Below, one piece after another: positions 27,101-39,100 of a stretch of DNA of 64,000 nt. A program made the position numbers and the translations under genes. The number at the start of each line of letters is the position of its first letter. Position 1 is the first letter of the stretch. The notes beneath the pieces are model-generated. The model was not told the DNA's origin. It searched no databases and saw only the letters and a program-made list of their open reading frames with translations. Source of the DNA: Pisaster brevispinus (lineage: Eukaryota > Echinodermata > Asteroidea > Forcipulatida > Asteriidae); the NCBI GenBank assembly GCA_023634235.1, contig JAMKCF010000015.1:14480087-14544086 (forward strand), written 5' to 3'.

Positions 27101-30100
27101 TTCGACACTGAACTAGCCAGCCGAACCAATTTGAGAGATTTTTACTTGTCCTCGGGTTTTACATAGCAATTGGGCAGCGAACCACCGTTAAAGGAGAGCG
27201 CTAGTTGGGAATTTGTTGAAGGTGAAAAAAACTAAACGCAAAGAATTCACTCGGCCAAAGGGCCCCCCCCCCCAAAGAAGGCGAGGTTACATTGAAGGGC
27301 TAGACTTCTCCATTGTTGTTATGCAGGTTAGAGTGCTCAAATTATATGCATTTTTCTTAAGACAGTTATCACCAGTGTTTGTAACCCTATCAGCCATTTT
27401 GTTTTCAAATCGATATCATCAAACGGAGGCTGGGTGGGAGAGCTTTCCCGCCATTTCACCCCCCCCCAAAAATGTGGGCATGTTACCGCTGCAGTAGTAG
27501 TGGCGCTAAGCTGCTGCCAAAAAGCGTCTTTGTCAGGCGAAGATTCAATCTACACAGCGTTTGCCCTTCACTTTTTTCGGTGACAAACCAGCAAGACCAG
27601 GGCCCAATGTCATGGCTCTGCTTACCGTAAGCAGTAAGCAAAGAATCGGCGCTTACGGAAGCAGGGAATTCCGCGCTTACGTCAAGCGTATTTCACGGGT
27701 TAACAGTGAATTTTTGCTTGTGCGCGTCTCCACGTTACTAGGCATTCTTTACTTACACAGCTAGCTCAGAAATTCGGCCCTTGTACAGTAAGCGGAGAAT
27801 GGTGATCGTAAGCGCAGAATCGGCGGTAAGCAGAGCCATGAAATTGGGCCCAGTTAGCTTATCATTTCACTGGTCCGTCAAGTGTGTCACTAGTCCATAC
27901 TTCGCATTAATTAGGGGCGTGTTTCAACACTGAACTAGAAGGCTGGACCACTTGGAGAGAATTTTGACTGGTCCTCAAGTATCTGTAATAGCATCTGGCC
28001 AGCGAACCAGTGTTAAGGGAGATTGCCGCTACGGTCAAAACACTGGCGATATATATTTATAGGAGTAACAATCGTGCATGTTTGTTTTATTCAGGTGGTG
28101 TTGAACGTGCATTCTTGATGCACCATGGTGTGTCAATTAATCAGATTTATTCATCAAGACAATTTGTGTAAATGTTAGTTTTTTTTCTTTCTTTTTGTTC
28201 CAATGCAGTGTGTTGTTATTTTTTTCGGTTGTGTGTGTTTAGTTCTACTCAACTGGTGACATATGCAGTTAGATTTCCAGTCGGTTGTTACGGTAACATG
28301 GTGGGTGTAAAAATGCACATGTCCTGTGGGTCATTCACTTTACTGATTCAAGTAAAATTGGTTTCTCTCAAAATATCAGCATCTTATCTTTAATATCATC
28401 AGTCACTGACTTTCTCGGAATGAAATTTTATACATTTGCGCCCAGATTTTTTTTCAAAAAATACCAAATGCATTCCACAAAACTGCACCTGTATTGTTTT
28501 TAGTTTTGAGACCTTAAAAAAATGATGTAATTTTTTACAACAATTGAAAGTCGACGTCTGCTCCGGAGTTATTAATAATGAATTTTGAGAGAAATACATT
28601 TTTATTTAAATGAAAAAGAAAATAAATAAATAAATAAAAATAACAGTAATAATAATAAATGAATGTGTAAGAAAATATCAGAGAATATTGCATGACCATT
28701 CACATTATATGGAATGCGACTAAATAACACCCATGCACAAGATGCCACATCGCCATGCAATGAGAAACCGTGGTAACAAGACAATGGTCTCATGCTCCAC
28801 CACAAGGGGGCGCTACAGAGATGAGCTATGATCTTTGCATGGACACAAAATTTAAAGAACGCTTTTTTGATGCTTTAAGCAATAAAAATGTAGCAGACCT
28901 ATTTTTGTTTGTTTTATTTCTTGATAAATCCAAATTAAACTGCAATGAATTCTGGCTACTTGCACAGTTGTCTTAATTAATAAGAAATTAATGCAATCAA
29001 ACAGTGCATATCAAAGCAAATTGATATTTTGCTTTGTTGTTTCTGAAAAACATCTCCGTAGCACTTCTTTGTGGGTGCCAAATCCTACAGGTAATGTCAA
29101 ATGTAGGAAAAATTCCAGTTTGTAAAGACATTTTTAAGAAGTGTGAAAATTTCCTTCAAAAGATAAAGATAAACGTTTCATCTACGTCTAGTATCACTGT
29201 GAAATACATGGGGAAAAAAGAGTAAATTTTAACTGAAGTGAAAACATTCTGGCTGTTAGTCCAGATAAAAGAAACTAATAAGTGAGAGGGGGAAAAAATA
29301 TAGTAACTAACAAAGAAATTGAAAACAACCAAACCTGAGGCTGGGGGATAGGCACTTAATCCTAGAAATTTGGGTATTCCCCCAAATTACAGACAAGGAC
29401 TGCTTAAGGGACCCTAAAACAAAGTGTGAATCTAAGTCGAAATCGAAACATTTGAAGTTGGCAAATTGTCAAACCTAATACCTTCTTTCAAGACCTGCAG
29501 ATTCTATGTTCAACCTGAGAGACATTGGAAAATGTCATATCAGAGCATGACCTTTAGGTTGACCTTTTGGGTTGAATGGAGGTACAAATTGGTCATCTCT
29601 TGCGGCAGCTATGGGCATTTCGGTACAAGTCACATAAGGCAGCTATGGTCTCGAGGTCGAACTTTTTCATAGTTTTCAAGATCTCATATTTTCAAGACTG
29701 CTGTCTCATGTTGACAACAGATGACTTCTATTGTTTCTTACAGAGCTAGTATAAAAGTGGAACCGGTAAAAATCAAATCAGCATAAAAAAAATACTGAAC
29801 TGTTATTTTCATTTTGATTGTTTTCTTCTTGTCTAGAGCGGCTTTTAGCCTCGTTTGGGGCAAACTTGCGTACAAAACAAAACTATTTAAAAGACATCCC
29901 CCCTTCACACACTGTTGTCTCAAAAATTAAGTCAGTTTTTCAAAAGGTTTCAACAGATTTATAAAAAATAATTGTAACAAGTTACAAAAATTCTTAAAAA
30001 CTATATGAAGATGTCATGTCTAGAAAAAGGACCAAGGATGTACCGTACTACCCCTTTTAAACTGCATAATCTTGCTTAGGGTCAAGCCGTATAAAAAACA

Positions 30101-33100
30101 AATTCTCATCCAAGAATGTAAGTTTCTGCTGTTCAAATTGCGATCAGCTCTTAGATTTAAATATTCAAGTGGAAGAGCAAAACAATTTTCAAACACTAAT
30201 TAGAGAAAGAGTTTACGATAAAGGCTAAAACAGTCGAGTTTTAACAAATATAAATGAAACGATCTCTACTACACACAGAGAGAATCCATGGACTCATGCC
30301 AACATTCCTTCAAGATGCAGTTATCAAGACTCCAGATTGAGTTCCACTTCATGCAAGTAAAAGTTAAAGTCCAAAACAAACAAAAATCAAGATTTCCTGA
30401 GAATTGGGGGCGTCAAAATTCCATAGAGATTCTTAAATTTGGAGGAGGAGAAAAAAAAAACAACAACAATTCCAACTGGCATGCACGGCGACGCCAGTAA
30501 CATACCCCAGGAAGTTTTCAGCCGGACCCATCTCCAGAATTCGGCAAGCGAGACGTTCCATGTCATTAAGAGGGGGGTGGGTCAGCCGTTTCTTGCCCAA
30601 GCCGCTGGAAACGGATCAGGGGGGCAGTCAATTTGGGGATTCATTGATCGAGGGGACAAACAGTTTAGAAAAAAACCCGCTCGTTTGAGTAGCGAGGGGG
30701 TCTCTCCAGCAGTTCAACATTTCTTTAAGATATTTTAAACTTTATGACAGAATTTTTATTTGAGACGGTAAACGTTAATAAAAAGGTTTGTATCTGTGTG
30801 GTCCCTGGTCCCCACTCTCCCCTATTAAAAAATCAATGATATATGTATCACTGATGTTAAGATTGTTAATACTGAAACTTGTTTCACACTCACAGCAAAT
30901 ATGCTACCATCTTAAGAGCAGAATCACCTAGAATATTCTTGGTTGATTAAATATTTAGAAAAGTCTGTTTGACTTTCAGACAGTGTGACCGTCACTCGTC
31001 GGTCGCCACTGTCGTTAACAGGGTTAAAGACAACGTGCAAAAATCAGACAACAAACCGCTTGAAAAAGTACACTCTAGCTAGCTACACCGCTAAACACAC
31101 ACACACACACACACGCCTAGGGCACTACTCCACAGACAGGACAAACAGACAGACACCAGGACCAACTAACACACTCCACAGACACTCTACATTAAGCTGA
31201 GATGAGATGGGGGGGTGAGAAAGTCCGTTGGGTTGACCATCATGCGACAGAAGAGGGAGGGGAAAAACTCCGTCGCCACATACCCTATGAACTTTTCTGC
31301 GGGAGGCCCAAACTCCATTATACCGCTAACAAGCTGCTCGCCATCGTTCAGGGGTGGACAATGAACGAGTTTGTTGCCTAAGCCACTGGTTATGGGGGAA
31401 GGGGGAAGGTTAGAATGGCGACAATTTTGTGTTTTAAGGGGAGTGGGGGCATTAGAAGTGTGCGGTATGAATGTAAGTAGTGTTATAAGTATGGGGGGGG
31501 GGAAAGAGAGAACAATGATGATTATGGTATGAATGGGCAATGATCGGATCAAGTCAACGTTCGCATGATGAAAGTTATTCGATGAATTAATGGACCATTC
31601 TACATCAAGGAACATCTATGGGTTAATTCGTTATTCTGTCATTTGGTGGTTTTCAAATCTTTCACGGTTTTTGTCTTTGCCTATAAAATTGGCGAAAGAT
31701 ACTGAATAAAAACGTTTTCTGAAGGAGCTAAGCGGTTTAATTAAAAAAAAAACACAAAAGACACAAAATGTTAGAAAAGTCCTAAGTAAGATGTTGAGAA
31801 AGGGTAACAAACAATCACATAAAGGGAAAAAACAAAACTGATTATTCTCGGGAAGAAATAAAATTATATTCAGAATTCAGAAGTTCATAAAAACCGCTAG
31901 GCAGAAGTAAAGCAAACTTTAAGCAGGACATTTCATTGGTATCCGCAACAAAAACCAAATTTCAAAAGAATTTTCTTTAAAAAGATATTTGAAAGAAACT
32001 TGCTCTATGATCATATTTAACGCCAAACATCTTAATGGTGGTGCAGCAATGTTGTTCATTGCAAAATACTCCAGCCAGTGATCAAAATGAGGCTGGATGG
32101 CAAGCATAGTCTGGTACTTTTTTGTCCAAATGATGATCAGCATTCGAGTATGCTATCCCATACAGGGAACATGACCACAAATAGTGGCAGCATGGTTGAT
32201 TATAGAGATGCACAAATCGTCATGAGGACATTAGTGACCATCTTTAACGGTTCTACTTTTCTTCCCCCCCATTAGGAGAATGGAATAGCCCGACTTACCC
32301 AAGGAATTGCGTGTTGGATGGACCGACCTCAAGAACGCGCGTTGCCAGAGTCTCGTTCTCTAGGAGAGGTGGGGGCGTGGTCAGCTTGCTCTTCTTGATC
32401 AGACGGCATGTGACACGCGTGGGTCCGGAGGCACGTTTGGGTGGGATGACCACGCGTAGTCCGGGCAGACGACAGCTGCGCATGGTGCCCCCGCGGGCAT
32501 CTACCATGAAACTGATCAGGAAGCTAGAGGGATAGGAGAAGAAAAAGGACGAGGTGATGAATTTCTTAAGTCCTGGAGAAGAACAGGCACCTCAGGCGTG
32601 TCACGGTCGAGCAGTTTATAGAGCATCAGACTCAAGTTCTGTTGGCTATTAAAGTTGTCAGGATGTGGGTTCGAATCCCGGTCATGACACTTGTGTCCTT
32701 GAGCCAAGACACTTAACTATAATTGCTTCTCTTCACCCAGGGGTGAATGGGTACCTGTGAGGGCAGAGATGGTTCTTGTGATTGATTTAGCTTGGTGGGC
32801 TACATATTCGGCAGCACAGGCTGTATACTCCCCAGGGAGCTGAGATGGTTTATGGGATGAAATAAATGGCCAAGTGACCAGGGGTAATAATATTAGAGTG
32901 CCGTGCGTCACGGATTTTAGCGCTATATAAGAAGCAACTATTATTATTTTTCAGTTGGATTTATATAAAAATTGGAAAAGCTTAGTGTTCTGTTTATCAA
33001 ACAGACACACCACATCTAGTGTTTTAATAAAACCGTCTTGATATTCTCAAAGCCAAAATGCAGAGTGAGTCAGCAAGAAGCAAATGTCAGGGAAGGTAAG

Positions 33101-36100
33101 AACATTTCCTACCCGGCAAATATGGGTACACTGTTTATCGGGGCGTTGTCACTCAGTGCAGCTGATATCGGGCGGCCGTTCTGTCCATACACCATCCCTG
33201 CAATCAGCTTGCCATCATCATCCATGTACGGGTCGCCCACGGACACTCGCTTGCCGTCCGGGGTAGTCACAAACGAGGTGCGAACCCCGGGACTGGAGGA
33301 CATGAGCGGGGCAGAGTGCTCAGAGGTGACCTCTGTGGAGCGCATGATGACCTCACCGTCGGCGAAGCTCTCCTCGGCCTCGCTGAGTGGGATTTCGCGG
33401 CTGAGGGTGCTGACGCGGGAGTCGATGGTGCTGTAACCTTGAGGGCTCAGCATGGCGCTGCGGTATTTACCGCCCTGAGGGGTGCTGTATCGACCGGAGA
33501 GAGAGTCACTGCCGGAGTAGTATCTCAGATTCTGAAATAAAAACCAAATATTCGACTAAAAAAAACCCCCAAACTTCCATTCTCTTTTCTTAACCACCCC
33601 CACCCCCTGGATGATAAAAAATCCCAAACACCACTCACTCACAAAAACACAGCCTTAGAATTGATTTTCATCAAAATACTGAAAGAAACTATTGAATACA
33701 TATTGGTTCCCACAGAACTCAAATTTAAACAGGTTCCAGAATTATCTATTAAAGTATTCAAGAATCAAAAGTTTTTCTTTTAGTTTCCAGAGCGGATGAA
33801 CTACCAACATCGTTCTTATACATTTAAAACACTCATCCCTTTGCAAGTTCCTGCAAAAAACTATATATGGGTTCTTAACAAATAATAGTGAACTTTTTAA
33901 TGGATCCAAACACACTATGAACAGGCTCCCAAAATCCTAAAGGCATTATCAGTTCCCTCCCAGCAAACTATCAACAGGTTCCGATAATGAATATAAAGTA
34001 CTAATGAACTATATACCGGTTCCCCAGACATCTATTCCTCTTTCCAGGATTTGCAGTTTGCAATGAGCACAGAGTCATCACCCATCATCTTGATCTTTTT
34101 ATCAGTTCCCCAAAAACTATCAACAGGTTCCTACAATGAATATAAAGTACTAATGAACTATATACCGGTTCCCCGGACATCCATTCATCTTCCCAGGATT
34201 TGCGGTTTGCGATGGGCATGGAGTCATCACCCATCGTCTTGATCTCTTGAGGAGTCAGGAGGGAGTTGTCTCCGGTCATAGAAATGTCATCAGCTGAGAA
34301 ACAAAAAGGTCATAAGACATAAAAGTCATGGGTCAAAGGTAAACCTTTAAATACTTAATACATTCGAACGTAAAACTCAAATTTCCAATAGTTAGAAAGG
34401 CTTTTAAAAAAGGATGTCTTTCAAGACAACTGTTTGTTCCTGAATCTAAAAAATACATGACATTTTTATTTATTGTGACTGTAAAAATGCAAAGAAAGAC
34501 CAGCAGATCATAACAGTCTGTTCTCTAAGGAACATATAAAAAAACCAACACATACATATACATACTATACCTCTTCAAAGAGTTTGGGGGGGGGGGTGAC
34601 ACGGAGAAAGTGGGATGACCTTTTTCATGACCTCACATACAACATCCTGATCACGTTCACGACATAAACTTGCACCTCGTTGTGCATTTTGAGGGTTTTA
34701 TTAGGGGGGGTCTGGGTACATTACAGGGAAAGTTGATACTTTCAACAGCGTCAAACTTGCTTTTGGCAAAGTAGCTTAGGAGCTAAATTAATGAGATTAG
34801 ATCAAAACTGACCAGTGAAAGTTCATGCTTTTTGTAGTGATTCAGTTTCCATGATACTTTGATTGAAATACAGATCGTTTTTTTTTTTACTACTGTCCCT
34901 AAAATGAACCAAACAATCAACAAGACAACAACATTCTCTCACAAGAGTGGTGAACAGGGTCACAGACTTACACACAAGTACAGATCAGTCGTGCATCACC
35001 AAGGACGCCCTTTGTTCTTTTCTACTATCGGAAAAACTTTTCAAACAATAGCATGGCATACTCCACGAAACATGTATTGTCACCAGACTCTTATCACCAG
35101 ATATAAAAGCCATCCTACACACTAAGAATCCCAGACTTCTGGGTACTTGACAAACTCCTCCGGAGCCAAGAGAGTAACTGGCAAAATATCAAGCCCTCTA
35201 GTGCCCCCCCCCCAAAAAAAAGAAAAAGGAAGGGAAAAAAGGAAAAAAGGGGAAAAAAGAAGGGAGAACAGAAGAAAATAAGTTGAGCTGAAAAAATAAA
35301 ACTAACACTATGGATTGGATAAAAGGACATTAAAAAAGCAGATATGGGGGAAAAAATAAAAAAATCAGTCATCCCTTTATAACATTATCAGTGTGTCTGA
35401 TTGTCTTTGGTACCTCAGAAAAGCAAGAGATTTTGACTGGCAAAAATTCCACAAAATAACTCAAAAGTCAGAATATTAGGACAAAGTACTCATAATCTGA
35501 GAAAAAGTCTCAATAAAACCTGAGGGACCTGAAATGTCTGAAATTTAATAACAATAAAAAATAAATAAAATAGAACATGCTTTTATAATATAGGAATAAG
35601 AAAGATAATCAAGTCGTTGTACATATATTTTTATGAAATTTCAGATTAAACATCATGCGTTAAATCCATGCAAAATTGTACATATGTAATTTCGTTATCA
35701 AACACTAACATGCTTATAAAAAAAAGGAGGGAACGAAAAAACTAGGGGATAAATATAATCATTTTGGTACATATAGGCGCAGGCATGAATGATGTTGACT
35801 GAATTAAAAGGGCGAACGGTCCAACCTTTTCTCTAGCTTTTGAAGGATTAACTGACGATCAAGGTTAGGGGAAAATCAGGAATAAATTTTCTGAGCAAAA
35901 CAGTGTGCCCTTGTCTTCAGGTTTTAATACAAGATAAATTTTCACGACCTGGTGAAATTTTGGGACTTGTTTTCAAAATCACAAAGGAAAGTTTTGTTAG
36001 TACTGATAAAAAAAACCTAATAGTTTGGAAAATTACCCTGATCCTTTCACAAATCCTTCTGGATAAGGTGAGAAAAAAGGAAGGACGTATTTTTTATGTG

Positions 36101-39100
36101 AAGTTGAGAGAATTCATAAATACACAAGACGGATTAAGACAGGAGGTGTTGTTGTCACAGAAATGTCCCCCAAACTGGATATTACAGTATCCCAATTTGG
36201 AAAGGGTTTTTGAAGAGGGTAGTTTTGTTGATTGTGGGTCTCTTGATTGGGACCACTACTACCTTAATGGGGAGAATATTGTTCTAATCAGAGAGTTATA
36301 AATGTATATCCCGTTTCTGATTGAAGCCAAAAGGGTTTTCCATAAAACCAAACCTGAACTACAGGTTGGGATGGTATTGTAGTCCAAGGGTTCTGACCTG
36401 GCACCTCTAATATCTAGGAGAAAAGGCTACCAATACCGGATAAAAATAATATCCCCAATGGGGTAATAACCCCCAAATGGGGATAATTAACGGTGACAAC
36501 AACCCTCTTAGCCTTGGTCTTGTCCCCCAAGTGTTCCCAATTGGGAATTACCAATACCCTCATCGGGGATACAGGATCCTGATCAGGATAGCAGTATACC
36601 CCAATTGGGACCACTCGGGGGAAACAAGAGATGTTTGAGAAGTAGTCAAAATGGAACAGATGAAGTCAAACAAATTGAACTGAACACACACACAAGACCT
36701 ACCAGGACTGCCTAATTCTAGACAAGATGTGGTGGAGATAGTAATGGCAGAGAGAAATCGCAAAAGTAATTACAATGTGAACTTGATTCGGTCGCACCTC
36801 AAAACATTTGGGGGCCAATTTTGAGGTTTGCAATGAACTTTCACAAAATCATCACCAAATTTTTGGTTTAAGGATTTCAGAAAAATGTCTCCGAAAATTT
36901 ATGTTTTTTTTAATTTAATTTTTAAAAGTTTTTTATTTGTTTTTTTCAAGGGAGAAAGAATTAGTAAAAGGTCAAAAGTGGGAACTTTTCAGGATGATAA
37001 GAGTAGGGAATGATTTTGGATAAAAATCAAGAATGACATGATAATGCAGGTTGCAGGGCCAGTGCATCAACATCCGGTGGCCCCTGAATATGAATAATGT
37101 TGATGCAACAGCCTCCGCATGGTCAAGTGTGGTTAAAATCATCAGAAGACCAAGGCACACTCTTTCAGTTGTTGGGGGGAAAAAAAATTCAAGACTAGGT
37201 CTGACAATTTTTTTGAAACATTCAGTGTTTTGACAAAAGAGTGAGGAGTGTGCCTTCGTCTGGAGTTGAAAAATGATTCCAAGTGTGCAACACTAGAGTT
37301 AAGAAGCAACAACTGGTAAATCAGGCAGGATGTTGCTTTCTTGTCTAAGACAGACCAAGATTTGCTGCGTTATTATGTAGCCATACATGTACCTCAATCA
37401 TTTTGTTAAAGTACTAGTACTAGTGAGTTTAGGTCTCTAGTTTGTTTAAGTACTAGAACTAGTTTCAGTTCCAGGTTTAGATTTGTAGTTGGATGGGGTC
37501 ATACCTTGGAGAGTTTAGTTTAGGTCTCTAGTTTGCTTAAGTATTAGTACTTGTATTAGTACCAAGTTATGGTCTCTAGTTTGTTGGGGGTCATACCTTG
37601 GAGAGCTAGAAGTTTAGGTCTCTAGTTTAAGTGCTAGTACTAGTTTTAGTACCAAGTTTAGATCTCTAGTTTGATAGGGGGTCATAACTCGGAGAGTTAG
37701 AAATTCGGGTCTTTAGTTTATCTAAGTACTAGTACTAGTTTTAGTACTAAGTTTAGAACACTAGTTTGATGGTGGGGGGGGGGGGGGGGTCAAACCTTCA
37801 AGAGTTAGTTGAAGTGGAGAAACAAAATTAGAAAGACTTTGTTAATACTTAATTTCTCCTGAGCCCAGTCTACCAAATGTACCATTTGTATTAACGACGT
37901 GTTACATGAGCTACCGTCAGAAAGTATCTAAGTCTGGTTTTGTGTTTAGTAGAGGACTAGTTTCTCGTATGGGATTTCTGTTGTGTTATTGGAGCTGGGA
38001 TGGATTTTAGTTTGTTTCGAGGGAGGGCAGGTGGAGTCGTTTCCCATCTCACCTAGCGGGGATAATATCCGTCTACGTTGACCGTTATAGACATAGAAAT
38101 GACGACCTGTGGAGTGGGGTTCATAAGGAATTCAAAAACTCATTTCGTGGACGGCTCTCAATCAGAGTTTCTCACTTCATTAAATTCCTCAGTCTGTTTT
38201 CTAGGGTATTTGAGTTGAATATAGGAGACTAAGAATCTTTACTATCTAATTTTCAATTTCAATGTTTAGAAATTAATTTTTTCTTTCTACTTTGTATTTT
38301 AACTTTCTGAATAAATTACTAGAACTTCTTGTGAGACAAAAGTCTAAAATTGGGTTGGATTGTTCGGGAAGATTGACTTTTTATGTTATTAACTGTTTTT
38401 TGTCTTGTTTTATCTTGTTCATTTTATCTGATCTTAATTAGCATCAAATAAGATGCAAAACTAATTCTAGATTTGAAGAGTGTACTGTATGTACTTTCAT
38501 AGCACAAATTACAGCATCAACAAATTCAGACCCCATTCGTCGATAAAGAATCTTCAAATTTCAGTTTCACCAGTTTTTGTTGTTGTTAATGGCTACCAAA
38601 TCCCAGCAAATCTAGCAAAAAATCACCTCAGCAAAGCTTGACAACAGCAGCCAGTTTTGCAAAAAGGAATCCAATGCTCACAGCTTTTGACAGACAGCCA
38701 TTTTATTTGCAAAAGAAAATGACAAGAAGGGGGTGGGGGGAGGGAAGACTGCACTTTTTAAATTTTTTATTTCCCCAAAACAATTTTGTTGGAAAGTAAC
38801 CTTGCTCCTGTAAAAACAGGACCTATTATAAATTTTATACTGACTTTGAAAAAGCCTTTTTTGAATAAGTTTTAAAATTGTCCAGTTCTCTTTTGCATAT
38901 GAGCCATTTACCATAAAAGCTTGAATTGCAACCCACAAAAAAACCCAGACATTTTGGGGGATGGGTTGAAACTTTTTTTATCACAGCAATTTTTAAAAAG
39001 CAAATTCCAATGAATCAGCAACACAGTCACTCCATGCAGTTTTATTCAATCATGGGAAGGTATTTGAGTTTTTGCAATATCAGCCCGTTATAAATGACAA

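Larger units (their letters stand above)
25377..30505 (-). other. Large intron (exon 23 to 24)
   Basis: 5.1 kb separating the duplicated ZU5 cassettes from exon 24. Holds two CTTAAG-family elements (25778, 27598), poly-C and poly-A short runs and otherwise unremarkable AT-rich sequence. No third cassette copy was found. Confidence 0.7.

Noticed and set aside
31284..31380. Acceptor gtggcttag for the first ZU5 cassette exon
   Set aside because: Using this AG shifts the frame by one relative to exon 21; the upstream ataaccag acceptor with a better pyrimidine tract keeps phase 2.
35139..35165. Short exon-like EEFVK before a GTAC word
   Set aside because: No correct GT donor after the open stretch and no phase fit.
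35903..36301. 132-residue plus-strand open frame
   Set aside because: No family resemblance found, no promoter or splice support, and the region overlaps the edge of a palindromic repeat zone. Possibly a fragment of an old element, but not supportable.
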